NCBI RefSeq assembly: GCF_001439915.1
Contig: NZ_LMBW01000002.1
Span: 561,748 to 625,747, forward strand
Direction: 5' to 3'
Length of the DNA: 64,000 nucleotides
From: Fredinandcohnia humi
GTDB lineage: Bacteria > Bacillota > Bacilli > Bacillales > Bacillaceae_L
Each line of letters opens with the position of its first letter. The stretch's first letter is position 1. Under the pieces are notes generated by a model. That model was given only the letters and a program-made list of their open reading frames with translations, was not told where the DNA came from and made no database searches. Below are positions 28,037 to 37,872 of this stretch, piece after piece. The position numbers and the translations under genes were made by a program.

Positions 28037-28942
28037 TTATTTATTGGCAGAGCATACTGCCAACGCTAAAGAATATAATTTACTTTTTGCAGAATCAGCT
28101 CTAGAAGTTAATACAATCGGTGCAGATGCACCCGCAATTACAGCCCCTACCTCCGCTTTTGCAAAATAAACCAATGATTTATATAATGCATTTCCAACTT
28201 CAATTGTTGGAACCAGCAAAATATCAGCCTGTCCAGCCACAGCGCTCGAGATTCCCTTGTGCTCAGCTGCATGAATCGAAATGGCATTATCAAGTGCCAA
28301 TGGGCCATCGACAATACAATTTTGAATTTGCCCGCGATGGTTCATTTGGGTTAAAACAGCAGCATCTACTGTTGCTTGCATCGAGGGATTTACGACCTCA
28401 ACAGCTGCAATCGGTGCTACTTTTGGGATGTTTATCCCGATTGAGTTTGCCACCTTAACCGCATTTGTTAAGATTTGTACCTTTTCCTGAAGCCCCGGCG
28501 CTATGTTCATAGCTGCATCTGTTACGATTACAAAGCGGTCATAATCAGGTACTTCAAATACAGCAACATGTGATAGAACATTTCCAGTCCGCAGTCCATA
28601 TTCTTTATGCAAAACGGCTTTTAAAATAGTTGATGTGGGGATATTCCCTTTCATTAACACATTTGCTTCTTCAGCATGAACTGCTTTTACAGCAGCCCTT
28701 GCAGCTTCTTCCTGTGATGGTGCATTTACAAGTTTAAGTGCGTCATGCCCTGTCCTAAATCCCCCTTTTGTAGAAAGGATTTGTTCGATCTTATCTTGAT
28801 TGCCAAACAACAAAAAACGAGCAAGCCTGTGATTTACGGCTTCAATAACTGCTTCAAGTACTTCTTCATCCTCAGCGGCCGCAACAGCAACTGTGACCCC
28901 AGATCGTCCTGCTGCATGTTTGATAAGATTAGTAAGTTTCAT
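28037..28942 (-). CDS. ptb: Phosphate butyryltransferase
   Basis: 301 residues of the phosphate acetyl/butyryltransferase family: Leu-Met-Lys-Gly-Asn-Ile-Pro-Thr near residue 92 and Val-Thr-Asp-Ala-Ala-Met-Asn near residue 140. It exchanges CoA for phosphate on butyryl- and branched acyl-CoA and feeds buk. First gene after the sigma-54 promoter. Confidence 0.94.
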   Translation of the reverse strand: MKLTNLIKHAAGRSGVTVAVAAAEDEEVLEAVIEAVNHRLARFLLFGNQDKIEQILSTKGGFRTGHDALKLVNAPSQEEAARAAVKAVHAEEANVLMKGNIPTSTILKAVLHKEYGLRTGNVLSHVAVFEVPDYDRFVIVTDAAMNIAPGLQEKVQILTNAVKVANSIGINIPKVAPIAAVEVVNPSMQATVDAAVLTQMNHRGQIQNCIVDGPLALDNAISIHAAEHKGISSAVAGQADILLVPTIEVGNALYKSLVYFAKAEVGAVIAGASAPIVLTSRADSAKSKLYSLALAVCSANK

Positions 28943-28998
28943 ATAATTTTACCTTCTTTTCAAGCATAGTCCCCTTCGTTTTTTACACTTATTAATTA

Positions 28999-29015
28999 TG
29001 CAATTATCGTGCCAA
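28999..29015 (-). promoter_or_regulatory. Sigma-54 (SigL) promoter of the ptb-bkd operon
   Basis: On the minus strand TTGGCAC-5 bp-TTGCA is an essentially perfect -24/-12 element, about 57 bp before ptb. It matches the sigma-54 dependent activator encoded immediately upstream. Confidence 0.88.
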
Positions 29016-29065
29016 CGCAAAATATATGAAAGCGCTTCATTGAGGCCGATTTACCAAAATATTCT

Positions 29066-29090
29066 GTGCAACATCTTGCACTTTTTGCAA
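29066..29090. promoter_or_regulatory. Probable BkdR upstream activating sites
   Basis: Two overlapping inverted repeats, GTGCAA-CATC-TTGCAC (29066-29081) and TTGCA-CTTTT-TGCAA (29076-29090), lie 50-90 bp upstream of the sigma-54 promoter and just after the bkdR stop, the usual place for enhancer sites. An imperfect catabolite-box-like palindrome ATGAAAGCGCTTCAT lies at 29026-29040. Confidence 0.6.
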
Positions 29091-29103
29091 AAAATTGCGT
29101 GCT

Positions 29104-30837
29104 TTAATTTGCAAGATTATATTTTTCCAGCTTATAATATAGGCTTCTTAGTGAAATCCCTAATGATTTGGCGGCTGCCGTTTTATTTCCGCCATTCAAA
29201 TTCAATACCTCTGAAATAACCTTTGCTTCGTAAATCTCAACTAAATCCGATAAAGGGACATCCTTAATTTCAGATTCAGGTAAAGACTGACTAGGAGGGT
29301 CTTTCTCCTTCAATTTATGTAGGGGTTGGATATGCTTTACATCAATTAGTCTTTCCTGATAGTTCATAAAGATTACGGCTCTGCCTAGCACATTTTCAAG
29401 TTCCCTAACATTACCAGGCCATTCATATCCATTTAGATAGGTAATTGCTTCTTCAGTTAATCCTTTAACTGTCCGCCCGTAATCCTGATTTATTTTAAGC
29501 AGCAAATGCTCTGCTAGCTGTTTGATATCCTGTTTTCTCATTCTCAATGATGGAACGTGGATTGGTATTTTGTTTATCCGATAATAGAGATCCTCTCTAA
29601 AGGTTCCATTTCCAATTCCTTTTTCTAAATTTATATTTGTTGCTGCTATGACTCGTACATCGATTGGAATTGATTTCGTTCCTCCAACCCTTCTTATTTC
29701 TTTTTCTTGCAAAACCCTTAATAATTTTGCTTGAGTATTTAAAGAAAGTTCCCCAATTTCATCTAAAAAAATACTGCCATTGTTCGCTTCCTCAAATATA
29801 CCGCGTTTTCCGCCTCGCTTCGCTCCAGAAAAAGCCCCTTCTTCATACCCAAAAAGCTCACTTTCTAACAGTGACTCTGAGATTGCGGCACAATTCACAC
29901 GAACAAACTTATTATATTTTCTCTTGCTTTCATTATGTATCGCATGTGCAAACAATTCCTTGCCTGTCCCAGATTCCCCTCTAAGTAAAACGGTGGCTGG
30001 GGTTTTCGCTCCAAGTTTTGCTTGTTCAATTGCAAATTCCATTTCTTCTGAGGACCCAATAATATCATCAAATGTGTATTTTGCTTCAAGGGAACGAATG
30101 ATATGTCTAGCCCGATTTAATTCAGATGTGAGCTGACTAATTTCCGACACATCGTGAATGACTCCGACACTTCCCTTAAGCTTGCCATCCACAATGACTG
30201 GAGCTACATTTACAATCACATCTTTATCGTATGGGCCCACCTTCATCCGAACACCTCTGACAGGTCTTCTCGTTTTTAATACCTGCATATGCATACTTTC
30301 TCCTTCAGAAATATCAGCATTAGCAGGCTTCCCAATGATCTGTTCTTTTTCAAGTCCGGTTATTCGAGTGTACGCACGATTTATTAAAATACCGCGTCCA
30401 TTCTCATCCACTACTGAAATAGCTTCATCAGAGGATTGGATGATTGCTTCAAGCATTGTTTGTATTTCTTTTAAATTTGTAATTTCTTCAGCAAGATTGA
30501 CAACTTCAGTAATATCTTTAAAAACAGCAAATGCACCTAGAAGCATCCCTGATTCATTGACCATTGGAATTCGGGTTGTAATGATTTTTCGTCCATTTTC
30601 CAGAACAAATTCCTGGTTGACTTCGATAGCTCTTGTTGAAAGAATCTCAGGCAATCGGCTGTCTGGAATGCATTCGAAAATATGCTTACCAATTGCATCT
30701 TCTTTTGCAACCCCGATCATCCTCGACGCACTGCTGTTTAGTAAGATGACTTGGCTATTCATATCAATGACAATCATTCCGTCATGGGTTGAATCTAAAA
30801 TCAAATCTACCATAACTTTCTGCATAACCAACGCCAC
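29104..30837 (-). CDS. bkdR: Sigma-54 dependent activator of the branched-chain operon
   Basis: 577 residues. Two PAS-type sensor regions (about 10-115 and 125-235) are followed by an AAA+ domain with Walker A Gly-Glu-Ser-Gly-Thr-Gly-Lys-Glu and a Fis-type helix-turn-helix at the end (Lys-Thr-Ala-Ala-Ala-Lys-Ser-Leu-Gly). The sigma-54 contact loop reads Gly-Ala-Phe-Ser-Gly-Ala rather than the usual Gly-Ala-Phe-Thr-Gly-Ala. It reads from its own sigma-A promoter and probably responds to branched-chain metabolites. Confidence 0.93.
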   Translation of the reverse strand: MALVMQKVMVDLILDSTHDGMIVIDMNSQVILLNSSASRMIGVAKEDAIGKHIFECIPDSRLPEILSTRAIEVNQEFVLENGRKIITTRIPMVNESGMLLGAFAVFKDITEVVNLAEEITNLKEIQTMLEAIIQSSDEAISVVDENGRGILINRAYTRITGLEKEQIIGKPANADISEGESMHMQVLKTRRPVRGVRMKVGPYDKDVIVNVAPVIVDGKLKGSVGVIHDVSEISQLTSELNRARHIIRSLEAKYTFDDIIGSSEEMEFAIEQAKLGAKTPATVLLRGESGTGKELFAHAIHNESKRKYNKFVRVNCAAISESLLESELFGYEEGAFSGAKRGGKRGIFEEANNGSIFLDEIGELSLNTQAKLLRVLQEKEIRRVGGTKSIPIDVRVIAATNINLEKGIGNGTFREDLYYRINKIPIHVPSLRMRKQDIKQLAEHLLLKINQDYGRTVKGLTEEAITYLNGYEWPGNVRELENVLGRAVIFMNYQERLIDVKHIQPLHKLKEKDPPSQSLPESEIKDVPLSDLVEIYEAKVISEVLNLNGGNKTAAAKSLGISLRSLYYKLEKYNLAN

Positions 30838-30913
30838 CTCCCAATCACAAGGTTGTGTTTTGCAATATTTTACACACTCTTATTATTCCCTTTGCAAGAA
30901 TATGCACACCTTT

Positions 30914-30942
30914 ATAATAACCTGAAACATCCATCTTGACAA
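30914..30942 (-). promoter_or_regulatory. Sigma-A promoter of bkdR
   Basis: Minus-strand TTGTCA and TATTAT are 17 bp apart. The -35 overlaps a plus-strand TTGACA that may serve the divergent DUF2627 gene. Confidence 0.5.
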
Positions 30943-30999
30943 ATTTTATTAATGGCTTAAATTAATAGTAAGTAGTCTTTTTTGAAAGGAACTTATTTT

Positions 31000-31266
31000 A
31001 TGCAACGTATATTAGCTCTAATCGTGTTATTAATTCCCGGAATTATAGCTGGGGTTGGAATTAAATTTATGAGGGATATGTTTTTTGGTGTGTTACATAG
31101 GCCGATTCCATCCTTAATGCTGCAATTTATTATAGGTCTTATTTTCTTCTTAGCTGGTTTATCTTTTATCGGCGGATTCATTCTTCACCGTGACCGTAAA
31201 AGAAATAAAGTTCAAGAAAAATTTAATAAAGAAAGCTCCCCTGTTGGCGGAGAGCAAAAAAAGTAA
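31000..31266 (+). CDS. DUF2627 family small membrane protein (YqzF-like)
   Basis: 88 residues from the ATG at 31000 (AAAGGA 9 bp upstream; a TTG at 30982 is less likely). Two hydrophobic segments (about 3-22 and 42-64) flank a short charged loop, and the C-terminal tail is lysine-rich. Its place between bkdR and the phosphodiesterase gene matches yqzF of B. subtilis. Function is unknown. Confidence 0.8.
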   Translation: MQRILALIVLLIPGIIAGVGIKFMRDMFFGVLHRPIPSLMLQFIIGLIFFLAGLSFIGGFILHRDRKRNKVQEKFNKESSPVGGEQKK

Positions 31267-31285
31267 TCCTGCTGCTAGCAGGATT
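31265..31285. terminator. Bidirectional terminator, DUF2627 gene / glycerophosphodiesterase
   Basis: Stem AATCCTGC / GCAGGATT with a 5-base loop. On the minus strand it is followed by CTTTTTT. It overlaps the stop codon of the small membrane gene. Confidence 0.85.
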
Positions 31286-31293
31286 ATTTATAT

Positions 31294-32022
31294 TCATTTA
31301 TTGATAGCAACCGCCTTCTTTGGATGATCTGTAATGATTGCAGAACAACCAAAATCTATAAATTGCTTCATCTTCTGCTCATCGTTTATAGTAAACGGAC
31401 GCACCGCAATACCATTTCGCTTCGATTCATCGACTATTTCTTTATTGATTGTTTGATGATATGGATGGATTCCGTTCGTATGAAGGCGTTTTGCATAATT
31501 CCACGGCTCATAAAGACCCTCCATATATAAAATAGCCAAATCAATTGAACTCGAGAGCTGTCTACACTTCACTAATGTAGAATGATTAAAGCTGGATAAT
31601 ACAATTCGCTCTTCAAGTCGATAATCATTAATCATCTTCAAGGTTTTCTCTTCAATCCCCTTATAGGAAACCAATCCTGTTTTAAATTCAACGTTGATTA
31701 GCAGTTGGTTTGATTTTGCCCAAACAAATAATTCTTCAAGCGTCGGTATTTCGCAGATTCCATACTTATCCTTAAACTTATAGCTTACATCCATTTTTTT
31801 GATTTCTTTTAATGTATAATCTTTCACCCAGCCTTTATTCTTTCCATTCGTAGTTCGTTTAACAGTTTCATCATGGATGATAACAATGACACCATCTTTC
31901 GTCATTTGAATATCTAATTCAATCCCATCAGCACCAACTCTAGCCGCTTCTTTAAACGAAATCATTGTATTTTCCGGATGCGTTCCGGCCGAGCCCCTGT
32001 GCCCAAAAATTTTCGTTTTCAT
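31294..32022 (-). CDS. Glycerophosphodiester phosphodiesterase (YqiK-like)
   Basis: 242 residues without a signal peptide, so cytosolic. The GDPD catalytic set is visible: His-Arg-Gly near residue 8, Pro-Glu-Asn-Thr near 17, Glu-Leu-Asp near 38-40 and His-Asp-Glu near 50. It releases glycerol 3-phosphate from deacylated phospholipids. Single gene, upstream of the spo0A terminator. Confidence 0.92.
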   Translation of the reverse strand: MKTKIFGHRGSAGTHPENTMISFKEAARVGADGIELDIQMTKDGVIVIIHDETVKRTTNGKNKGWVKDYTLKEIKKMDVSYKFKDKYGICEIPTLEELFVWAKSNQLLINVEFKTGLVSYKGIEEKTLKMINDYRLEERIVLSSFNHSTLVKCRQLSSSIDLAILYMEGLYEPWNYAKRLHTNGIHPYHQTINKEIVDESKRNGIAVRPFTINDEQKMKQFIDFGCSAIITDHPKKAVAINK

Positions 32023-32072
32023 CGTTTGAATTCTCCTTTTTTTGGTATACTTCCATTATAGAAAGATTGTCG

Positions 32073-32112
32073 CAAAAAAACACCGCCTTCATCACGTGAT
32101 AAGCGGTGTTTT
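32073..32112 (-). terminator. Terminator of spo0A
   Basis: Ten-base stem AAAACACCGC / GCGGTGTTTT. The minus strand continues with a T-rich tract. Confidence 0.85.
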
Positions 32113-32152
32113 TTATGATGTATATAAGTTCGATTTAAAACCCCTTACCCTC

Positions 32153-32947
32153 TCAAGAAGCTTTGTGCTCAAGACGAAGTTTATCAGCGACCATTGCGAT
32201 GAATTCACTATTTGTAGGCTTTGCTTTCGACATACTTACCGTATAACCGAAAAGATTAGAAATAGAGTCAATATTACCACGGCTCCACGCAACTTCAATG
32301 GCATGACGAATCGCACGCTCAACGCGGCTTGCAGTTGTATTGAATTTCTTTGCAATATCTGGATAGAGAACCTTGGTGATAGATCCCAATAACTCGATAT
32401 CATTGTATACCATTGAGATCGCTTCTCTTAAGTATAAATATCCTTTAATATGTGCAGGAACTCCAATTTCGTGAATAATACTTGTAATGTTCGCGTCCAG
32501 ATTTCTCGGGCTACTTTCTGGCTGTGAGCGAACAATTTGATTGGATGAATTACGTTTAATTATCGGAGTTGATTTACCGCTAACTTGACGGATTCGGCTT
32601 GCAAGGTTTTCCATGTCAAATGGTTTTAAAGTAAAATAAGCTGCGCCTAAATCGACAGCCTTTTTCGTCACATCCTCTTGACCAAAAGCTGTTAACATAA
32701 TAACACTAGGCTGTTTTTCAAGATTTAAATCACGTAATTTTTCTAAAACCGCTAGTCCATCTAGGTGGGGCATAATAATATCTAAAACGAGAACATCTGG
32801 TTGTTTATCTTGAAGCATGTTAAGGCAATCTTGACCATTAAAGGCAACCCCTAAAACTTCGATATCATCTTGGCTAGATAAATATTCATCAAGTAAATTA
32901 ACCAGTTCTCTGTTATCATCAACCACACAAACTTGTATTTTTTTCAC
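32153..32947 (-). CDS. spo0A: Sporulation master regulator Spo0A
   Basis: 264 residues. The receiver domain has the acidic pair Asp10-Asp11, the phosphoacceptor in Val-Leu-Asp-Ile-Ile-Met-Pro (Asp about 56), and Lys in Leu-Lys-Pro-Phe. The C-terminal DNA-binding domain from about residue 145 contains the conserved [15 protein letters not shown] helix. It is the endpoint of the phosphorelay that starts sporulation. Confidence 0.98.
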   Translation of the reverse strand: MKKIQVCVVDDNRELVNLLDEYLSSQDDIEVLGVAFNGQDCLNMLQDKQPDVLVLDIIMPHLDGLAVLEKLRDLNLEKQPSVIMLTAFGQEDVTKKAVDLGAAYFTLKPFDMENLASRIRQVSGKSTPIIKRNSSNQIVRSQPESSPRNLDANITSIIHEIGVPAHIKGYLYLREAISMVYNDIELLGSITKVLYPDIAKKFNTTASRVERAIRHAIEVAWSRGNIDSISNLFGYTVSMSKAKPTNSEFIAMVADKLRLEHKAS

Positions 32948-33006
32948 TCTATTTCCTCCTCAAGCTTAAATCCAGAAAATTTGTATATATTCTTATTCTA
33001 AAGAAA

Positions 33007-33035
33007 GAATTCGACAATGCAATAAGAATTCCTTT
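33007..33035 (-). promoter_or_regulatory. Sigma-H promoter of spo0A with 0A boxes
   Basis: Minus-strand AAAGGAATT and GTCGAATTC are 11 bp apart, matching sigma-H spacing. A TGTCGAA 0A box (33010-33016) overlaps the -10. Two more boxes, AGTCGAA at 33099-33105 (minus strand) and TGTCGAA at 33141-33147 (plus strand), lie upstream. This is the autoregulated pattern known for spo0A. The 32948-33210 gap holds no gene. Confidence 0.75.
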
Positions 33036-33210
33036 ATTTTTTTAAAAAAATAGGAAAAATTTATTGAAAAATAAAATATTCTCCATTATACTTAAGTATT
33101 CGACTAAATATGCCATAATTTATTGATGAAATTTAGGTTTTGTCGAAAAATCTTTGTTTGAATTCATTATATAATCTCATTGAAGTTTTGGCGACAACTA
33201 ATATCTAACC

Positions 33211-33239
33211 ATAAAAAAAGCGAGCTTTTAGCTCGCTTT
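33211..33239 (-). terminator. Terminator of spoIVB
   Basis: Stem AAAGCGAGCT / AGCTCGCTTT with a 3-base loop and a T tract on the minus strand. It overlaps the last codons of spoIVB. Confidence 0.9.
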
Positions 33240-34517
33240 CTTTTGTTCCTTTTTATAAATATCAATACCCGCTTCACTTAACATCCATTCGATATGGACA
33301 CCGTAACCGCTTGTCGGGTCATTTACAAATACATGGGTAACTGCTCCAATTAATTTACCGTCTTGGATGATCGGGCTGCCGCTCATCCCCTGAACGATAC
33401 CGCCAGTTTTATCTAAAAGGCGTTTATCTGTTATTTTAACGACCATTCCTTTTGTCGCGGGAATTTTTTGAGGTACAGCGCTCACAATTTCAATGTCAAA
33501 TTCCTCAACCTTATCATCTTCAACAACGGTTAAAATTTTTGCAGGTCCAGGCTTTACTTGGTGTGAAAGTGCAATTGGAAGTGGCTGATCCATTACGCCA
33601 TTATTTACTTGTTTGTGTAACTCACCAAAAATGCCAAATGGACTATTACGTTTTATGTTTCCGATGATTTCCTTATCTGATGAAAAACGGGCAAGCTTTT
33701 CACCTGGATCACCATTGCTGCCTTTTTCAATCGAGGTAACCGTCGATCTTACAATTTGCCCATCAGATACAACGATCGGCTCTTTTGTATCCATGTCTGA
33801 AATAACATGTCCTAATGCCCCGTATTTTTTCGTTTCAGGATGATAAAAGGTCATCGTCCCTATACCGGCGGCTGAATCACGGATATATAGCCCAATTCGA
33901 TATGCCTCATCGTTCTTATCTTTTAGCGGCATAAGCTTCGTGTTTACATCCTCGTTGTCTCGGACAAGACTCAAGTTTAACGGTTCCCCTGTCTTACCGG
34001 ATTCTTGAACAAATGGTCCAACATCGCTCATTTTTTCGATTTTTTTACCATTTATCTCTTTAATGATGTCGCCCACCTGTACTCCGGCAATTTCACCCGG
34101 GGACTGTTTCCCGTCTTCTGTGTCAATTTGGTGGTGACCAACAACCAATACACCTAGCGTATTTAGTTTCACCCCAATTGATTGACCTCCTGGTATAACT
34201 TTAAAGTCAGATAAAACATTAACATTTACTTTTTTAACTGGAATACCTGCTAATTCAACCATCATCTCGCCTTCACCGCTTTCATTCGCAGCAACTGAGA
34301 TCTGTTGATCACCGGTGGCCGATGAAAAGGCAAAAGTGGAATCCTGAATAGTTGTCGTGACTGGTAATGAAGATTGAATTGTGAAATCTTGACCTTCAAA
34401 TAAAGTAAGGTGTTGAGGTATTTCTATATATTCTTTTAGTGGCTTGTAAAACCCTAAAGCCATCAATGAAACAAGGAGAAATGCACCGATTATATATCTA
34501 ATTTTATCTGTTTTCAT
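33228..34517 (-). CDS. spoIVB: SpoIVB peptidase (PDZ, S55 family)
   Basis: 429 residues. One N-terminal membrane segment (about 8-24), a PDZ domain around residues 120-200 and a C-terminal S55 serine protease domain with Gly-Met-Ser-Gly-Ser-Pro-Ile-Ile (Ser near residue 380). Secreted from the forespore, it triggers activation of sigma-K by cleaving SpoIVFA. It lies next to spo0A as in other Bacillus. Confidence 0.95.
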   Translation of the reverse strand: MKTDKIRYIIGAFLLVSLMALGFYKPLKEYIEIPQHLTLFEGQDFTIQSSLPVTTTIQDSTFAFSSATGDQQISVAANESGEGEMMVELAGIPVKKVNVNVLSDFKVIPGGQSIGVKLNTLGVLVVGHHQIDTEDGKQSPGEIAGVQVGDIIKEINGKKIEKMSDVGPFVQESGKTGEPLNLSLVRDNEDVNTKLMPLKDKNDEAYRIGLYIRDSAAGIGTMTFYHPETKKYGALGHVISDMDTKEPIVVSDGQIVRSTVTSIEKGSNGDPGEKLARFSSDKEIIGNIKRNSPFGIFGELHKQVNNGVMDQPLPIALSHQVKPGPAKILTVVEDDKVEEFDIEIVSAVPQKIPATKGMVVKITDKRLLDKTGGIVQGMSGSPIIQDGKLIGAVTHVFVNDPTSGYGVHIEWMLSEAGIDIYKKEQKKAS

Positions 34518-34628
34518 TTACTTTCACTCTCCTCGCTCCTATCCCACGCCATAACACTTGAATAAAGTTATATGGCTACATTCTATAATTTGACCCTTTA
34601 GGGCAACATTTATAACCACTAAGAGATT

Positions 34629-34653
34629 AAAAAAGCTACCCATTTTGGATAGC
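34629..34653 (-). terminator. Terminator of recN
   Basis: Stem GCTATCCA / TGGGTAGC (one wobble) followed by TTTTTT on the minus strand. Confidence 0.8.
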
Positions 34654-34698
34654 ATTACAAATAAAAATCGCTCTTAACTTTGTATAAAGCTAATTTGT

Positions 34699-36408
34699 TC
34701 AGTGATTTACTATTTGTCGTGTAAGTTTGCTTTCTTTTGCAAGACTTAACAATTCCTTTGCATGCTCTTTCGTCAAATCTGTGATTTCAACTCCGGAAAT
34801 CATGCGGCTAATTTCTCTAATTTTTTCAGATTCATCTAGTGAGGTAACCGATGTGGTGGTTCTTCCTTGAACAGTTTCCTTCGCTATAAATAGATGGGTA
34901 TCGGCCATTGCCGCAACCTGTGGTAGGTGGGAAATGCAAAGAACCTGGGAGTCTGCAGATAACCCAGAAATTTTTTCTGCAATTGCTTGAGCAACACGAC
35001 CGCTTACCCCTGTATCAACTTCATCAAATATGATCGAGGTAACACCTTGATGTTTTGAAAAAATACTTTTAATTGCCAGCATAATCCTCGATAGTTCCCC
35101 GCCTGAGGCAATTTTTGCTAAAGGCTTGAGTGGCTCACCAGGATTAGTCGAAATATAAAATTCAATATCATCTTTCCCATTTTGAGTGAATTTAATAGGC
35201 GAATCCTCAAAAAAGTTAATATCAAATTTCGCCTTTTCCATATATAGGTCTTTTAATTCCTTTTTTATTTTATCAACAAGCTTTTTTGCAAGCTTTTTTC
35301 GAAGTTGTGAAACATTTTCTGACTCAAGCTTTACATCTTCTAAAACGGATTCAAGCTCTTCTTTAAGCTTACCAATATGCTGCTCACGATTTTGGATTGT
35401 GTCAATTTCATCTTCGATTTTCGCTGCATATTCGAGTATTTCCTCAACAGAGTGACCATATTTCCGCTTTAATTGTGCAATTTCATTCAAACGGCCTTCG
35501 ATAAAATCGAGCCTTGCAGGATCAAACTCTAATACGTCTAGCTGTTCGCGTATTTTATAGGAAATTTCCTCTAATAAATAAAAGCTATTTGAGATGGTCT
35601 CATGAATGTTCTTTAATTCTTTATCAATTTCCATTACATCCTCGGCATGATTCATGGCTAGTCCAACCCAATCAAGACCTTTCTGGTCTCCATAAAGGGC
35701 GTTATAGCTATTTTGAAGGGACGTAAATATTTTTTCGTAATTTGAAATCTTGTTTCTTTCCTCCGTTAATTCTACATCTTCATTTGGCTGCAGTTCCGCT
35801 TTTCCAATTTCATTTAATTGAAATTGAATTAAATCAAGGCGATGAGCCATCTCTTGTTCATTTTCATTAAAGCTTTTTAAGCGTTGCTTCATATGTAAAA
35901 AACTCTTATAAACCGCCCGATATTCCTGTAATGCTTGTTTCATTAAAATTCCACCATATTGGTCAAGCATATAGATATGCTGCTCTTGATTCATCAAATC
36001 CTGGTGCTCATGCTGGCCATGAATATCGATTAATGTTCTCCCGAATTCACGAAGAATGGAAATCGTGACAAGTTTTCCGTTAATTCTACAGACACTTTTT
36101 CCTGATTTCGAAATATCCCTTCGTAAAACAACCATTCCTTCGCTAATTTCAATTCCAAACTCTTCTGCTTTTGCGTAACATGGGTGATTAGAATCTTCAA
36201 TTAAAAACAGACCTTCAATTTCGGCACGTTCTTCCCCATATCGCACAAATTCTACGGATCCTCTGCCACCCACCAACAAATGGACAGCATCAATTATGAT
36301 GGATTTACCCGCTCCTGTTTCACCAGTCAGGACAGTTAGTCCTTTTTCTAATGAAACGGAAAGAGATTCAATAATGGCGAAATTCTTAATTGATAATTCT
36401 GCTAACAT
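34699..36408 (-). CDS. recN: DNA repair protein RecN
   Basis: 569 residues, an SMC-like ATPase. Walker A Gly-Glu-Thr-Gly-Ala-Gly-Lys-Ser is near residue 33. Long coiled-coil stretches occupy about 155-370. The signature Ser-Gly-Gly-Glu-Leu-Ser-Arg is near 430 and Walker B Ile-Ile-Phe-Asp-Glu-Val-Asp-Thr-Gly near 460. It acts early at double-strand breaks. Downstream of ahrC, probably in the same transcript. Confidence 0.96.
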   Translation of the reverse strand: MLAELSIKNFAIIESLSVSLEKGLTVLTGETGAGKSIIIDAVHLLVGGRGSVEFVRYGEERAEIEGLFLIEDSNHPCYAKAEEFGIEISEGMVVLRRDISKSGKSVCRINGKLVTISILREFGRTLIDIHGQHEHQDLMNQEQHIYMLDQYGGILMKQALQEYRAVYKSFLHMKQRLKSFNENEQEMAHRLDLIQFQLNEIGKAELQPNEDVELTEERNKISNYEKIFTSLQNSYNALYGDQKGLDWVGLAMNHAEDVMEIDKELKNIHETISNSFYLLEEISYKIREQLDVLEFDPARLDFIEGRLNEIAQLKRKYGHSVEEILEYAAKIEDEIDTIQNREQHIGKLKEELESVLEDVKLESENVSQLRKKLAKKLVDKIKKELKDLYMEKAKFDINFFEDSPIKFTQNGKDDIEFYISTNPGEPLKPLAKIASGGELSRIMLAIKSIFSKHQGVTSIIFDEVDTGVSGRVAQAIAEKISGLSADSQVLCISHLPQVAAMADTHLFIAKETVQGRTTTSVTSLDESEKIREISRMISGVEITDLTKEHAKELLSLAKESKLTRQIVNH

Positions 36409-36435
36409 TTCCTACACCTCCATTCCATTCCCCAG

Positions 36436-36885
36436 TCATAGCATTTCTAGGAAACGATTTGAGACTATTTCTGTTTGGTCTGGCGTTTCGCAAATAATTA
36501 AGATGGTGTCATCGCCACTTATTGTTCCTAAAATTTCTTCCCAATCTAAATGATCGATTAAGGCAGCAATCGCATTTGCATTCCCCGGAAGAGTTTTCAT
36601 CACAAGCATATGCCCGGCTGAATCAATTTTTACGAAAGCATCCATTAATGAACGTTTGAGTTTTTGAAGCGGATTGAAACGTTGGTCTGCCGGTAAACTG
36701 TATTTATAACGACCATCAATCATTGGTACCTTCACTAAATGAAGTTCTTTAATGTCACGGGATACGGTCGCTTGGGTAATGTTGTACCCCTCACTTTTTA
36801 AAATATCTACAATATCATCCTGCGTTTCTATATCATTACTCGTAATGATTTCACGTATTTTAATATGTCTTTGGCCCTTATTCAT
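36436..36885 (-). CDS. ahrC: Arginine repressor AhrC/ArgR
   Basis: 149 residues (two adjacent ATG codons; the second at 36885 matches homologues). N-terminal winged helix with [11 protein letters not shown], and a C-terminal arginine-binding hexamer domain with Gly-Thr-Ile-Ser-Gly-Asp-Asp-Thr. It controls arginine synthesis and catabolism and may also control the artPQM transporter in this window. Confidence 0.96.
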   Translation of the reverse strand: MNKGQRHIKIREIITSNDIETQDDIVDILKSEGYNITQATVSRDIKELHLVKVPMIDGRYKYSLPADQRFNPLQKLKRSLMDAFVKIDSAGHMLVMKTLPGNANAIAALIDHLDWEEILGTISGDDTILIICETPDQTEIVSNRFLEML

Positions 36886-37011
36886 CATGTATTCCTCACT
36901 CTCGAACGTCTTTTGTTACATCCTATGTTAGCCGATTCTGACAAAATTGTACATTTTTTTTAACGATTTCTAGGTTAACAATATCGATGAGGTACTAATT
37001 TTTTTCACGAA

Positions 37012-37036
37012 GAAAAAGGACAGCACAGTGGCTGCC
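37012..37036 (-). terminator. Terminator of the xse-ispA-dxs-tlyA transcript
   Basis: Stem GGCAGC / GCTGTC(C) with a 6-base loop and CTTTTTC on the minus strand, right after tlyA. Confidence 0.7.
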
Positions 37037-37042
37037 CCCATA

Positions 37043-37870
37043 TTAATCTTTTTTTAAGTCTGCATGTGCGCTTTCAACAACCTTCTGTTCTGTAACAGGC
37101 AGTTTGTTCTCACCGACCCCTAAAGGTCCATTCCAGCGTAAATGAAGTAAAAATTCGATGTTTCCTTCTCCGCCGGTAATTGGTGAGTATGATAAATTGA
37201 TGCAATCATACCCTTCCTTTAAGGAAAATTCAATAATATGTGTCAGCACAGCCTCATGGGTTTTCGGGTCACGAACAATTCCCTTTTTACCGACCTGCTC
37301 TTTTCCGGCTTCAAATTGCGGTTTTACAAGAGCTACAACATCACTGTTTGGAACAAGAAGTGTTTTTAAAACGGGTAAAATCAAGCGCAATGAGATAAAT
37401 GAGACATCAATTGTAGCAAACTCCGGTAATCCACTTTGGAGGTTGGCTTGTGTCACATACCTAAAATTGGTTCGTTCCATAACGACCACACGCTCATCCT
37501 GGCGCAGCTTCCATGCAAGTTGGTTATAACCTACATCAAGAGCATATGATTTCTTAACGCCATTTTGGAGGGCACAATCCGTAAAACCCCCAGTTGAGGA
37601 GCCAACATCAATCATGATTTTATCTTGGATAATTAAATCAAAATCGTTTATGGCTTTCTCAAGCTTCAATCCACCTCTACTGACATAGGGAATGACATTT
37701 CCCTTAACCGTAAGTGGTATATCAATTTCTACTTTTTCTCCGGGCTTATCAAGTCGCTCTTCATTTGTAAAAACAAGACCTGCCATGATTGAACGCTTCG
37801 CTTTTTCTCTTGTTTCAATTAAGCCCCGTTCAACTAATAAAACATCGAGTCTTTCTTTTTTTGTACCCAT
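37043..37870 (-). CDS. tlyA: TlyA family rRNA methyltransferase (YqxC)
   Basis: 275 residues. An N-terminal S4 RNA-binding domain (about 6-65) is followed by an FtsJ-like SAM methyltransferase with Asp-Val-Gly-Ser-Ser-Thr-Gly-Gly-Phe-Thr near residue 88. The family 2'-O-methylates cytidines in 16S and 23S rRNA. It starts 2 bp after the dxs stop. Confidence 0.92.
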   Translation of the reverse strand: MGTKKERLDVLLVERGLIETREKAKRSIMAGLVFTNEERLDKPGEKVEIDIPLTVKGNVIPYVSRGGLKLEKAINDFDLIIQDKIMIDVGSSTGGFTDCALQNGVKKSYALDVGYNQLAWKLRQDERVVVMERTNFRYVTQANLQSGLPEFATIDVSFISLRLILPVLKTLLVPNSDVVALVKPQFEAGKEQVGKKGIVRDPKTHEAVLTHIIEFSLKEGYDCINLSYSPITGGEGNIEFLLHLRWNGPLGVGENKLPVTEQKVVESAHADLKKD

Positions 37871-37872
37871 GA

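Noticed and set aside
29026-29040. Catabolite response element ATGAAAGCGCTTCAT upstream of ptb
   Set aside because: The palindrome is one base short of the usual cre spacing, so it is only noted as cre-like.
30158-30925. 255-codon open frame on the plus strand
   Set aside because: It lies antisense to bkdR, which has clear domains, and its product has no recognisable features.
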